Positions 32,212 to 40,633 of a stretch of DNA of 64,000 nucleotides are shown here, piece after piece. This DNA comes from Amycolatopsis sp. NBRC 101858 (GTDB lineage: Bacteria > Actinomycetota > Actinomycetes > Mycobacteriales > Pseudonocardiaceae). The notes beneath the pieces are model-generated. The model did not search any database and was not told where the DNA came from. It saw only the letters and a program-made list of their open reading frames with translations. A program made the position numbers and the translations under genes. Numbering within the stretch: the first letter of the stretch is position 1; the number at the start of each line of letters is the position of its first letter. The stretch is from NCBI RefSeq assembly GCF_030269325.1, contig NZ_BSTD01000008.1, positions 620,001-684,000 on the forward strand, written 5' to 3'.

Positions 32212-33429
32212 CTAGCGCAGGGTGGCGTGCGAGGGCGTCAGGTCCTTCAGGGTCCGGACGCCCAGCAGCTGCATCGTGCGGACCATCTCCGTGCGCAGGA
32301 TGTCGACGCACCGCTGCACGCCACGCTCGCCGCCGGCCATCAGGCCGTACAGGAACGCGCGGCCGACCAGCACCGCGTCCGCGCCGCGGGCGATGGCCGC
32401 GACGATGTCGCCGCCCGACAGGATGCCCGTGTCGATCCACACCTCGGCGCCGCCCTGGAGCTCGTCCAGCACCGCCGGCAGCAGCTCCAGGGGCGTCGGG
32501 GCGCGGTCGAGCTGGCGGCCGCCGTGGTTGGAGATCAGGACCGCGTCGGCGCCGTGCTTGACGACGTCACGCGCGTCGTCGACGTTCTGAACGCCCTTCA
32601 CGACGAGCTTCCCCGGCCAGGTCTGGCGGACCCAGTCCAGGTCGTCGAAGTCCAGCGTCGGGTCGAACAGCTTGTTCAGCAGCTCGGCGACGGTGCCGCC
32701 GAAGTGGTTGAGCGACGCGAAGTGCAGCGGTTCGGTGGTGAGCAGGTTGAACCACCACGCCGGGTGCGTCGCGCCGTCGAGGAACGTCTTGAGCGTCAGG
32801 GCCGGCGGGATGGTCAGGCCGTTGCGGACGTCGCGCAGGCGCGCGCCGCCGACCGGGGTGTCCACGGTCAGCATCAGCGTGTCGTAGCCCGCCGCCCAGG
32901 CGCGATTCATCAGATCTTCGCCCGCGCCGTGGTCGCGCCAGACGTAGAGCTGGAACCACTTGCGGGCTTCGGGAGCCGCCGCGGCGAGGTCCTCGATCGA
33001 CGTCGTCGCCATCGTCGAAAGGCCCATCGGGATGCCGTTGCGCTGCGCCACGCGGCCGACGGCGGACTCGCCCTCGTGGTTCATCATCCGCGTGAACCCG
33101 GTGGGGGCGAAGGCGAACGGCAGCGCCGAGGTCTTCCCGAGGATCTCGCGCGTGGTGTCCACATCGGACACCCCGCGCAGCACGTTGGGGTGGAACTCGA
33201 TCCGCCGGTAGGCCTGCCGGGCGCGGCGCAGGCTGTCTTCCAGCTCGGCCGCGCCGTCGGTGTAGTCGAACGCCGCCCGGGGGGTCCGCTTGCGGGCGAT
33301 CGTCCGCAGGTCGGCGATGGTGTGCGCGTTCGCCAGCCGCCGGTCGGTGGGGTTGAGCACGATCGGCTTCGGTCGCAGGAGCTGCTTCAGCTCGTCCGGC
33401 TTCGGCAGGCGGCGCTTAGTCACCTTCAT
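32212..33429 (-). CDS. lldD: FMN-dependent alpha-hydroxy-acid dehydrogenase (LldD-type L-lactate dehydrogenase)
   Basis: A 405-residue (S)-2-hydroxy-acid oxidase family TIM barrel. Visible features: FDYTDGAAE with the FMN-contacting Tyr, FAPTGFTRMMNHEGE, the catalytic His in LISNHGGRQLDRAP, and FMN phosphate contacts in DTGILSGGDIVAAIARGADAV. It oxidises L-lactate to pyruvate and passes electrons to the respiratory chain, like mycobacterial LldD2. The ATG at 33427-33429 (MKVTKRRLP) follows GGGAG. Together with LldP it completes lactate use, and aceE next door takes up the pyruvate. The exact hydroxy acid cannot be told from sequence. Confidence 0.87.
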   Translation of the reverse strand: MKVTKRRLPKPDELKQLLRPKPIVLNPTDRRLANAHTIADLRTIARKRTPRAAFDYTDGAAELEDSLRRARQAYRRIEFHPNVLRGVSDVDTTREILGKTSALPFAFAPTGFTRMMNHEGESAVGRVAQRNGIPMGLSTMATTSIEDLAAAAPEARKWFQLYVWRDHGAGEDLMNRAWAAGYDTLMLTVDTPVGGARLRDVRNGLTIPPALTLKTFLDGATHPAWWFNLLTTEPLHFASLNHFGGTVAELLNKLFDPTLDFDDLDWVRQTWPGKLVVKGVQNVDDARDVVKHGADAVLISNHGGRQLDRAPTPLELLPAVLDELQGGAEVWIDTGILSGGDIVAAIARGADAVLVGRAFLYGLMAGGERGVQRCVDILRTEMVRTMQLLGVRTLKDLTPSHATLR

Positions 33430-33457
33430 CAACTCCCAGAAGACCAACACGGTAAGC

Positions 33458-33495
33458 GGGACCCGGCAGACATCCGATGTCTGCCGGGTCCCTTT
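33458..33495. terminator. 16-bp perfect hairpin between aceE and lldD
   Basis: GGGACCCGGCAGACAT (33458-33473) pairs with ATGTCTGCCGGGTCCC (33477-33492). It lies 12-49 bp past the aceE stop. On the minus strand no U-tract follows, as in many actinobacterial terminators; TTTCT follows on the + strand. Confidence 0.75.
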
Positions 33496-33506
33496 CTAGC
33501 ACCAGA

Positions 33507-36365
33507 TCACGCGCTGCCGGAATCCGACGTCTGCGGCCCGGCGGCCGCGATGTCGTCGAGCCGGTACTTCGTGGCCGCTTCGAGGACCTTCGCCTGGTCG
33601 ACCTCGCCGCGCTTGGCCAGGATCGACAGCGCCCCGACGGTGATCGACTCGGCGTCGATCAGGAACTTCCGCCGCGCGGCCGGCCGGGTGTCGGAGAACC
33701 CGAACCCGTCGGTGCCCAGCGTCAGCATGTCGGTCGGGACGTACGGGCGGATCAGGTCCGGCACCGCGCGCATCCAGTCCGACACCGCCACGACCGGGCC
33801 GTTCGAGCCCTGCAGTTTCTCGGTCACGTACGGCACGCGCGGCTCGCTGCCCGGGTAGAGCAGGTTGTCGTGGTCGATCTCGACGGCCTCGCGCCGCAGC
33901 TCGGTCCACGACGTCGCCGACCACACCGCGGCCCGCACGCCCCACTCCTCGGCCAGCAGCTTCTGCGCCTTGAGCGCGTCCGGCATCGTGACGCCCGAGA
34001 CGAGGATCTGCACCTCCGGGCCGTCGCCTTCGGGGGCCTCGGCGTACTTGTACAGACCCTTCAGCAGGCCGTCGACGTCGAGGTTCTCCGGCTCGGCGGG
34101 CTGCTGGTACGGCTCGTTGTAGATCGTCATGTAGTAGAAGACGTTCTCGCCGTTGCCGTCCGGGCCGGTCTCGCCGTACATCCGGCGGAGGCCGTCCTTG
34201 ACGATGTGCGCGATCTCGAACGACCACGCCGGGTCGTAGGCCACCGCGGCCGGGTTGGTCGCCGCCAGCAGCAGCGAGTGCCCGTCGGCGTGCTGCAGGC
34301 CCTCGCCGGTCAGCGTGGTGCGGCCGGCGGTGGCGCCGATGACGAACCCGCGGGCCATCTGGTCGGCGGCGGCGTACAGGCCGTCACCGGTGCGCTGGAA
34401 CCCGAACATCGAGTAGAAGATGTAGATCGGGATCATCGGCTCGCCGTGCGTCGCGTACGACGTGCCGACGGCGGTGAACGACGCGGTCGAGCCCGCCTCG
34501 TTGATGCCCTCGTGCAGCAGCTGGCCCTTCTCGGACTCCTTGTAGGCCAGCATCAGGCTCGCGTCGACCGACGTGTACGTCTGGCCGTGCGGGTTGTAGA
34601 TCTTGGCCGTCGGGAACATCGAGTCGAGGCCGAACGTGCGGGCCTCGTCCGGGATGATCGGGACGACGCGCTTGCCGATCTCGGAGTCCTTCGCCAGCTC
34701 GCGGACCAGCCGGACGAACGCCATCGTCGTGGCGACCTCCTGCTTGCCGGAGCCCTTCCGGACGCCTTCGTAGACCTTGTCGCCGGGCAGCACGAGCGCC
34801 TTCGCGGCCTTCGGGCGGCGTTCCGGCAGGAAGCCGCCGAGCGCCTTGCGCCGCCCGATCAGGTACTCGATCTCGGGCGAGTTCGCGCCCGGGTGGTAGT
34901 ACGGCGGCAGCTTCGGGTCGCGCTCGAGCTCCTCGTCGCTGATCGGGATCCGCTGCGAGTCGCGGAACAGCTTCAGGTCGTCGAGGGTGAGCTTCTTCAT
35001 CTGGTGCGTGGCGTTGCGGCCCTCGAACGCCGGGCCCAGGCCGTAGCCCTTGATCGTGTGGGCCAGGATCACCGTCGGCTGGCCGTGGTGCTCCAGCGCC
35101 GACTTGTACGCCGCGTACACCTTGCGGTAGTCGTGGCCGCCGCGCTTGAGGTTCCAGATGTCGGCGTCGGAGAGGTCTTTGACCAGGTCCTTCGTCCGCG
35201 GGTCGCGGCCGAAGAAGTGCTCGCGGACGAACGCGCCGTCGTTGGCCTTGTACGTCTGGTAGTCGCCGTCCGGCGTGACGTTCATCAGGTTGACCAGGGC
35301 GCCGTCGCGGTCGGCGTGCAGCAGCGAGTCCCACTCGCGGCCCCAGATGACCTTGATGACGTTCCAGCCGGCGCCGCGGAAGTACGACTCCAGCTCCTGG
35401 ATGATCTTGCCGTTGCCGCGCACCGGGCCGTCGAGCCGCTGCAGGTTGCAGTTGATCACGAAGGTCAGGTTGTCGAGGCCTTCGCCGGCCGCGATGTGGA
35501 TCAGGCCGCGCGACTCCGCCTCGTCCATCTCGCCGTCGCCGAGGAACGCCCAGACGTGCTGGTCGTTCGTGTCCTTGATGCCGCGGTCGCGCAGGTAGCG
35601 GTTGAACCGCGCCTGGTAGATCGCGTTCATCGGGCCGAGGCCCATCGACACCGTCGGGTTCTCCCAGAACTCCGGCATCAGCCGCGGGTGCGGGTACGAC
35701 GGCAGGCCGCCGCCCTCGCCGGCGTGCGAGTACTCCTGGCGGAAGCCGTCGAGCTGCTGCTCGGTCAGCCGGCCCTCGAGGAACGCGCGGGCGTAGACGC
35801 CGGGGGAGGCGTGGCCCTGGATGTAGATCTGGTCGCCGCCGCCCGAGTGGTCCTTGCCGCGGAAGAAGTGGTTGAACCCGACCTCGTAGAGCGCGGCCGA
35901 GGACGCGTAGGTCGAGATGTGGCCGCCGACGCCGACGCCCGGGCGCTGCGCCCGGTGCACCATGATCGCCGCGTTCCAGCGGATGTAGGCGCGGTAGCGG
36001 CGCTCGATCTCCTCGTCACCGGGGAACCACGGTTCGTTCTCGGTGGGGATCGTGTTGACGTAGTCCGTCGAGGTCAGCGCCGGGACGCCCACGTTGCGTT
36101 CGCGGGCGCGCTCCAGGATGCGCAGCATCAGGTACCGGGCCCGCTGCTGACCTCCCCTGGCCAGCGCCTCGTCGAACGAGTCCAGCCACTCGGCGGTCTC
36201 CTCCGGGTCGATGTCGGGCAGGTGCGCAGCCAATCCGTCACGGATTACGCGTACGCGTGCCGGGGTCTCCTTGCCGGAGGCGCCGTCGTTCTGCGGGGCC
36301 AAGGGGTCTCCTTGCGAAAAGTTGCAGCCGGTGGTGCTCGTACTCGGGGGTGTACGACTCTCCAT
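33507..36365 (-). CDS. aceE: Pyruvate dehydrogenase E1 component, homodimeric
   Basis: A 952-residue ThDP-dependent E1 of the AceE type. Thiamine-diphosphate motif: GDGEMDEAESRGLIHIA near residue 235, ending in the Asn pair of VINCNLQRLDG. The GGHISTYASSAALYEVGFNH active-site loop and the C-terminal transketolase-like domain are intact. It decarboxylates pyruvate and acetylates the lipoyl domains of E2. I chose the ATG at 36363-36365 (MESRTPPSTSTTG) with GGAAG upstream. Monocistronic; no E2 or E3 gene is adjacent, as usual in actinobacteria. Confidence 0.96.
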   Translation of the reverse strand: MESRTPPSTSTTGCNFSQGDPLAPQNDGASGKETPARVRVIRDGLAAHLPDIDPEETAEWLDSFDEALARGGQQRARYLMLRILERARERNVGVPALTSTDYVNTIPTENEPWFPGDEEIERRYRAYIRWNAAIMVHRAQRPGVGVGGHISTYASSAALYEVGFNHFFRGKDHSGGGDQIYIQGHASPGVYARAFLEGRLTEQQLDGFRQEYSHAGEGGGLPSYPHPRLMPEFWENPTVSMGLGPMNAIYQARFNRYLRDRGIKDTNDQHVWAFLGDGEMDEAESRGLIHIAAGEGLDNLTFVINCNLQRLDGPVRGNGKIIQELESYFRGAGWNVIKVIWGREWDSLLHADRDGALVNLMNVTPDGDYQTYKANDGAFVREHFFGRDPRTKDLVKDLSDADIWNLKRGGHDYRKVYAAYKSALEHHGQPTVILAHTIKGYGLGPAFEGRNATHQMKKLTLDDLKLFRDSQRIPISDEELERDPKLPPYYHPGANSPEIEYLIGRRKALGGFLPERRPKAAKALVLPGDKVYEGVRKGSGKQEVATTMAFVRLVRELAKDSEIGKRVVPIIPDEARTFGLDSMFPTAKIYNPHGQTYTSVDASLMLAYKESEKGQLLHEGINEAGSTASFTAVGTSYATHGEPMIPIYIFYSMFGFQRTGDGLYAAADQMARGFVIGATAGRTTLTGEGLQHADGHSLLLAATNPAAVAYDPAWSFEIAHIVKDGLRRMYGETGPDGNGENVFYYMTIYNEPYQQPAEPENLDVDGLLKGLYKYAEAPEGDGPEVQILVSGVTMPDALKAQKLLAEEWGVRAAVWSATSWTELRREAVEIDHDNLLYPGSEPRVPYVTEKLQGSNGPVVAVSDWMRAVPDLIRPYVPTDMLTLGTDGFGFSDTRPAARRKFLIDAESITVGALSILAKRGEVDQAKVLEAATKYRLDDIAAAGPQTSDSGSA

Positions 36366-36719
36366 CGTCGTCTTCCGTCCCGGCTTCCGCACCGCTACTC
36401 AGCGGTAACATCAGCCGACCCGGTCGAGCCACTCCCCGCGCGCGGTGTATCGCGCGCGCGTTTTCTTCCTCCCCACCCTAGGGGACGGCCCCCGGCGGGG
36501 TGGCAGACCGGTCTCGGGAGCTACCCGAAACGACCTCGCGGGAGCACGGTGGCGGGCCGTATCCTGCGACACGAGTTGTCAAAGATCCGGTGTGGACGGT
36601 TGCGCGCGGAGCCCTACCAGTGTTCGCTATCGGCAACCGGGTCGCCGAGTGTGGCGCAGCCGTACCCTCGCAGAGGGGGTCGGTCGCCACGCTCCGTCGT
36701 AGTTGGAGGAGTGAAAGCA
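36366..36719. other. Divergent intergenic region between aceE and the DUF3052 gene
   Basis: 354 bp with no convincing gene. It should hold both promoters. TACCCT at about 36663-36668 is a plausible -10 for the + gene. A CGCGCGC/GCGCGCG inverted repeat with a T-rich tail lies near 36437-36465 in the aceE leader region. No operator is recognised. Confidence 0.4.
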
Positions 36720-37151
36720 GTGGTCGCCGCGGGAGACGCTGATCAGTCAAGCGTCGCCGAGAGGCTCGGCATCAAGCCCGAGATGGTGGTCCAGGAGATC
36801 GGCTGGGACGAGGACGTCGACGACGACGTCCGCGCGGCGATCGAGGAGCAGATCGGCGGGGACATCCTCGACGAGGACGCCGACGAGGTCATCGACGTGG
36901 TGCTGCTGTGGTGGCGCGAAGACGACGGTGACCTGGGCGACGCGCTCATCGACGCCAGGGGCCCCCTGGAGGAGACGGGCGTCATCTGGGTCCTGACCCC
37001 GAAGACGGGACAGCCCGGGCACGTCGAGCCGAGTGAGATCGCCGAAGCGGTGCCTGCCGTGGGCCTGGCCCAGACCGCCAACATGAGTGTGGGCGCGAAC
37101 TGGATCGGGACGCGCCTGGTCTCCCCGAAGTCGAAGTCGAAGCAGCGCTGA
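36720..37151 (+). CDS. DUF3052 family protein
   Basis: About 143 residues. ERLGIKPEMVVQEIGWDEDVDDDVR, read in parts, is the signature N-terminus of DUF3052. A very acidic segment (DILDEDADEVIDVVLLWWREDDGD, positions about 42-65) follows, and the C-terminus is basic (SPKSKSKQR). It is conserved in actinobacteria, often beside aceE, and has no known function. I chose the GTG at 36720, 9 nt after GGAGGA; a GTG at 36711 abuts the ribosome site and is less likely. Confidence 0.85.
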   Translation: MVAAGDADQSSVAERLGIKPEMVVQEIGWDEDVDDDVRAAIEEQIGGDILDEDADEVIDVVLLWWREDDGDLGDALIDARGPLEETGVIWVLTPKTGQPGHVEPSEIAEAVPAVGLAQTANMSVGANWIGTRLVSPKSKSKQR

Positions 37152-37223
37152 ACAGGTCCCGCCCGGCAGACACGATAGGGTTGTCGTCGCAGGCACGTGT
37201 CCGTACGGGAGAGGAAACGCGGT

Positions 37224-37685
37224 ATGACCGTCGAGGTCGGTTCTGAGGCCCCTGACTTCACGCTCAACGACTACAACAAGCAGCCGGTCCAGCTGTCGTC
37301 CTTCCGGGGCGACAAGCCGGTGCTGGTGGTCTTCTACCCGTTCGCGTTCAGCGGCATCTGCACGGGCGAGCTGTGCCAGCTCCGGGACGAGTTCGCCGAC
37401 TACGACAACAAGGGCGTCCAGGTCCTGGGCGTCTCGGTCGACACGCCGTTTTCGCTGAAGGCATGGGCCGAGAAGGAGGGCTACCAGTTCCCGCTGCTGT
37501 CCGACTTCTGGCCGCACGGCGAGGTGGCTCGCGCTTACGGTGTGTTCAACGAGCAGGCCGGCCTGGCCGTGCGCGGCACGTTCCTGATCGACACGTCCGG
37601 CGTGGTCCGGTTCGCCGAGGTCAACGCGCCGGGCGAGGCCCGCGACCAGCAGGGCTGGAAGAAGGCCGTGGCCGAACTGGCATGA
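37224..37685 (+). CDS. ahpE: Peroxiredoxin AhpE
   Basis: A 153-residue peroxiredoxin, the same length as M. tuberculosis AhpE. The peroxidatic Cys46 is in FSGICTGELC, and LLSDFWPHGEVARAYGVFNE is highly characteristic. It reduces peroxides and is recycled by mycothiol/mycoredoxin in relatives. Unlike the 1-Cys mycobacterial form as I recall it (CQGELD), there is a second Cys at position 51, five residues on. The ATG at 37224 follows GAGAGG. A hairpin terminator separates it from tRNA-Val. Confidence 0.92.
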   Translation: MTVEVGSEAPDFTLNDYNKQPVQLSSFRGDKPVLVVFYPFAFSGICTGELCQLRDEFADYDNKGVQVLGVSVDTPFSLKAWAEKEGYQFPLLSDFWPHGEVARAYGVFNEQAGLAVRGTFLIDTSGVVRFAEVNAPGEARDQQGWKKAVAELA

Positions 37686-37691
37686 GTTGTC

Positions 37692-37728
37692 CGGACGGCG
37701 GCTCCCTTCTCGCGGGGGCCGCCGTCCG
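37692..37728 (+). terminator. Hairpin terminator between ahpE and tRNA-Val
   Basis: CGGACGGCGGC (37692-37702) pairs perfectly with GCCGCCGTCCG (37718-37728). It lies 6 bp after the ahpE stop and ends 1 bp before the tRNA. No U-tract follows. Confidence 0.7.
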
Positions 37729-37729
37729 A

Positions 37730-37801
37730 GGGCGCATAGCTCAGCGGAAGAGCACTCGGTTTACACCCGAGCGGTCGCAGGTTCGAACCCTGCTGCGCCC
37801 A
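37730..37801 (+). tRNA. tRNA-Val (anticodon TAC)
   Basis: A 72-nt cloverleaf. Acceptor GGGCGCA (37730-37736) pairs with TGCGCCC (37794-37800), with discriminator A. The D arm has AGCTCAGCGGAAGAGC. The anticodon stem CTCGG/CCGAG holds TTTACAC with anticodon TAC, and the T arm is CGCAGGTTCGAACCCTGCT. CCA is not encoded (ACC follows). It decodes GTA and, by wobble, GTG. Confidence 0.97.
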
Positions 37802-37811
37802 CCGAAACGCG

Positions 37812-38308
37812 CTACGCCGTGTCCCGGGCCGGTGGCCACCTCGCGGTGAACCGCTCGCCGCCGTACAGGGATTCGTAGTGGATCCGGAGTTCGAGGCGGG
37901 TGCGCAGCAGGTCGGCGAACTCGTGGTGCCCGTCCGGGGCGTAGGAACCGACGCTGAGCAGGTACCGGTCGTAGTCCTTGGCCAGGACCCCTGAGTGCCG
38001 AGGGTCGTGGCGGAGGGCCGGACCGCGAGGGTGTCCCTGACTTCGTTCACGTTCGTCTCGTCGAACGCGCCGAGGCGCCTGCCGTCGACGGTGAAGTCGG
38101 TGCTCGTGAGCACCGCCGGGCCGAGGCCGGCGTTCACCAGCCGCAGCCCGGCCGTCGTGCCCGGGTGGAGTTCGAGGCGGAGCCGGAGCAGCGGCCGCAC
38201 CGAGTGCCGGTAGTGCAGCCGCGTCGCCCGAGCTTGCTGGACGGTCACCGCGAGCGAGGCGACGGCGATGACCAGGGCGCAGATCGCCACCACGGTTTCG
38301 GCGCGCAC
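37812..38308 (-). pseudogene. Frameshifted small membrane-anchored protein gene
   Basis: The first frame from 38308 encodes MRAETVVAICALVIAVASLA (a signal anchor), then about 85 residues with GLRLVNAGLGPAVLTSTDFT. It ends in sense after RPSATTLGTQ near 37990. A second frame continues coherently as VLAKDYDRYLLSVGSYAPDG, then HHEFADLLRTRLELRIHYES, to a stop at 37812-37814. Adding one base to the CCCC run (37988-37991; GGGG on the coding strand) would join them into about 165 residues. The fault is either a real mutation or a homopolymer sequencing error. The intact protein resembles small actinobacterial membrane proteins of unknown function. Confidence 0.75.
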
Positions 38309-38357
38309 CGCCCGCCTCCCTCGCCTCGGAGCCCGGAATTGTAGCCCCGGAACGCGG

Positions 38358-39797
38358 TCACCCGGCCATCGCCGGCTCCTCGGCCGTAGTGCGGCTCATG
38401 GAGCTCACCAGCAGCGCCAGCCCCGCGAACAGCGCCGCCGCGATCACCCCCGTCACGTTCACCGCTGTCGTGAACGCCTGCCGAGCCTGTTCCGCCACCT
38501 CCACCCGTGTCACGTCCACCGCGAGCGTCGTCCCCGCCGGGAACGCCGCGTGGTACACCGCCGTCGCCGTCAGGCCGATCAAGGCCAGGCCCAGTGAGCC
38601 GCCCAGGTAGTTGCCCGTGTCCGCCATCGAGGCCGCCGAACCCGCTCGCTCCGGCGGGACCGATCCCAGCACCAGGCCGATCCCCAGCGCGAACAGCGGG
38701 CCCGTGCCCAGCGTCAGCACCGCGATCCCGACCATCGTCAGCGGCAACCCGTCGGTGAAGGCCAGGAAGACGCCTCCCGCTGCCGACAGCACCAAGCCGC
38801 CCGTGATCGCCGTGGCCGGGGTCATCCGGCGGGTCAGGGACGGCGCCGTCATCGTGCCCGCCGCCACGCCCAACCCCATCGGGGCGAACAGCAGCGCCGA
38901 CGCCAGCGGCGAATACCCCAGGACGCTCTGCAGGTACTGCGTCACCAGCAGCCCCACGCCGGCCATCGCGACCCCGGCCACCACCAGCGCGACCAGCACC
39001 GCCGTGAACGGCCGGTTCCGGAACAGCCGCAGGTCCAGCAGCGGCGACGACGTCGTCAGCTGACGGCGGACGAAGACGATCCCCAGCGCGGTCCCCGCGA
39101 CGAGTGCCCCCACCGGCACCGCCAGCTCGCCGGTGGTCAGCTGCTTGAGCCCGAACACGATCAGCAGCACCGCGGCCAGTGACAGCCCGACCCCGGCGAA
39201 GTCGAGCCGCCCGGACGCCGGCGCGCGGAACTCCGGCAGCAGGAGCGGGCCCGCGACGAGCAGGACGCCCATGGCCGGCACCGCGACCAGGAAGACCGAG
39301 CCCCACGCGAAGTGCTGCAGCAGGAACCCGGCGAGCACCGGGCCGGCCGCGCCGCCCGCGAACTGGCACGTCGCCCAGATCGAGATCGCCTTCCCGCGCT
39401 GCCTCTCGTCGCGGAACATGTTCGTGATCAGGGCGAGCGTCGACGGCATCAGCGTCGCCCCCGCGATGCCGAGCGCGCCGCGGGCCGCGATGAGCATCGC
39501 CGGGCTCGTCGAGAACGCCGCGACCACCGACGTGACCGCGAAGGCGCCGCCGCCGAGGAACAGCAGCCGGCGCCGCCCGATCCGGTCGCCCAGGGTGCCC
39601 ATCGTGATCACGAAACCCGCGACGACGAAGCCGTAGCTGTCGGTGATCCACAGCTGCTCGGTGGCGCTCGCCCCGAGGTCGGCGCTCAGTTGCGGCAGCG
39701 CGAGGAACAGCGAGGTCATGTCCATCGCGACGAGCAGGGTGGGCAGCACGAGCACCGTCAGCCCCAGCCACTCCCGCCGTCCGGCCGGCTTGTCCAT
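38358..39797 (-). CDS. MFS exporter, DHA2 (14-helix) family
   Basis: A 479-residue transporter with about 14 hydrophobic helices. Motif A is GTLGDRIGRRRLLFLGG near residue 62. The DHA2 motif MDMTSLFLALPQLSADLGAS occurs in helix 1, and AGPVLAGFLLQHFAW (motif C-like) near 145. It is closest in style to QacA/SmvA-type drug or dye exporters. The ATG at 39795-39797 (MDKPAGRREW) follows AAGGAG. It diverges from the TasA-like gene; a shared promoter region of 178 bp lies between them. The substrate is unknown. Confidence 0.88.
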   Translation of the reverse strand: MDKPAGRREWLGLTVLVLPTLLVAMDMTSLFLALPQLSADLGASATEQLWITDSYGFVVAGFVITMGTLGDRIGRRRLLFLGGGAFAVTSVVAAFSTSPAMLIAARGALGIAGATLMPSTLALITNMFRDERQRGKAISIWATCQFAGGAAGPVLAGFLLQHFAWGSVFLVAVPAMGVLLVAGPLLLPEFRAPASGRLDFAGVGLSLAAVLLIVFGLKQLTTGELAVPVGALVAGTALGIVFVRRQLTTSSPLLDLRLFRNRPFTAVLVALVVAGVAMAGVGLLVTQYLQSVLGYSPLASALLFAPMGLGVAAGTMTAPSLTRRMTPATAITGGLVLSAAGGVFLAFTDGLPLTMVGIAVLTLGTGPLFALGIGLVLGSVPPERAGSAASMADTGNYLGGSLGLALIGLTATAVYHAAFPAGTTLAVDVTRVEVAEQARQAFTTAVNVTGVIAAALFAGLALLVSSMSRTTAEEPAMAG

Positions 39798-39872
39798 GTC
39801 GACTCCTTCTCGGTGGTTGAACACCCAGGGGTCGGAGCCGCGCGCCGCGACCGGACACGAGCCGGGAATCTT

Positions 39873-39891
39873 TCTTGAGGCGATCTTGAGG
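39873..39891 (+). promoter_or_regulatory. 11-bp-spaced direct repeat TCTTGAGG (candidate OmpR-type site)
   Basis: TCTTGAGG occurs at 39873-39880 and again at 39884-39891, exactly 11 bp apart and so on one DNA face. This tandem 11-bp pattern is typical of winged-helix response regulators such as PhoB/OmpR. It lies 85 bp upstream of the TasA-like gene, and an OmpR-type regulator is encoded four genes on. Confidence 0.45.
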
Positions 39892-39975
39892 AACGGCGGA
39901 GGGACGGCGGAGGTCCGGGCCCGAACCTGGTTCCAGCGCGCCACACCGGGTGGTGCCTCCCGGACAAGGACCCTC

Positions 39976-40632
39976 ATGGCCAACCACTCGCTCCCCGCTC
40001 GCCGCCGCTCCGCCTGGCGGCCCGTCGCCCTCGCCGTCATCGGTGGTTCCGTGCTGGCCGCCATGGGCGCCGGCGTCTGGGCGACGCTCTCGGCGACCGC
40101 GTCCAACGCCACGCCGGAGACGGTCAGCAGCGGCACGCTCAAGCTCACCCTGGCGGCCAACGGCGCCGGGTTCGACCAAGCGATCGCGAACCTCGCGCCG
40201 GGCGACGTCGTCAACCGCTACGTCGACCTGACCAGCGGCGGCAGCCTCGACGCCCAGGCGCTGACCCTGCAGGTCGGCGCCACCGGCTCGGCCGCGCTGG
40301 TCACCGACGGCGCGTCCACCAAGGCGCTGCGCGTCACCGTGAAGCAGTGCCCGGGCACCTGGACCGCCACCAGCGGCACGTGCAGCGGCGGCACGGCGTC
40401 GACGCTGCTCGCGGCGACCCCGCTGAGCGGCCTGAGCAGTGCCCAGTCGCTGATCTCCGGCGCGGTGGCCGCGGGGTCGGTCGCACACCTGCAGGTTTCG
40501 GTGCAGCTGCCGGACCAGACCGAGACCACGGTCAACGGCGCGCTGCCCGCGGCGACGATCCAGGGCCTGACCGCCAACCTGACCTACACCTTCGCCGAGA
40601 CCCAGCGCTCGGCCGTCACCACGAACTCCTGA
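39976..40632 (+). CDS. TasA/camelysin-like secreted protein
   Basis: A 218-residue exported protein. The N-terminus is RRRSAWRPVALAVIGGSVLA followed by MGAGVWATLSATASNATPET, resembling the long SipW-dependent signal peptide of TasA/CalY proteins. Then comes SSGTLKLTLAANGAG, the typical start of the mature jelly-roll domain. The mature part has a Cys pair in KQCPGTWTATSGTCSGG. In Bacillus such proteins form matrix fibres and are cut by SipW; a SipW-type peptidase is encoded two genes on. The ATG at 39976 follows AAGGA. Fibre formation is inference; export by the family's route is well supported. Confidence 0.82.
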   Translation: MANHSLPARRRSAWRPVALAVIGGSVLAAMGAGVWATLSATASNATPETVSSGTLKLTLAANGAGFDQAIANLAPGDVVNRYVDLTSGGSLDAQALTLQVGATGSAALVTDGASTKALRVTVKQCPGTWTATSGTCSGGTASTLLAATPLSGLSSAQSLISGAVAAGSVAHLQVSVQLPDQTETTVNGALPAATIQGLTANLTYTFAETQRSAVTTNS

Positions 40633-40633
40633 G

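Noticed and set aside
36338..36356. Inverted repeat TCGTAC/GTACGA near the aceE start
   Set aside because: It lies within the first aceE codons and is short; chance is the simpler reading.
33477..37151. Long + strand open frame antisense to aceE, continuing into the DUF3052 gene
   Set aside because: Its first part is a shadow of aceE. Only the last 143 codons (36720-37151) are real and are annotated.
37535..37840. C-terminal extension of a minus-strand protein through the tRNA region (QQGSNLRPLGCKPSALPL)
   Set aside because: This is the well-known spurious translation antisense to a tRNA. The real frame shifts near 37990 and stops at 37812.
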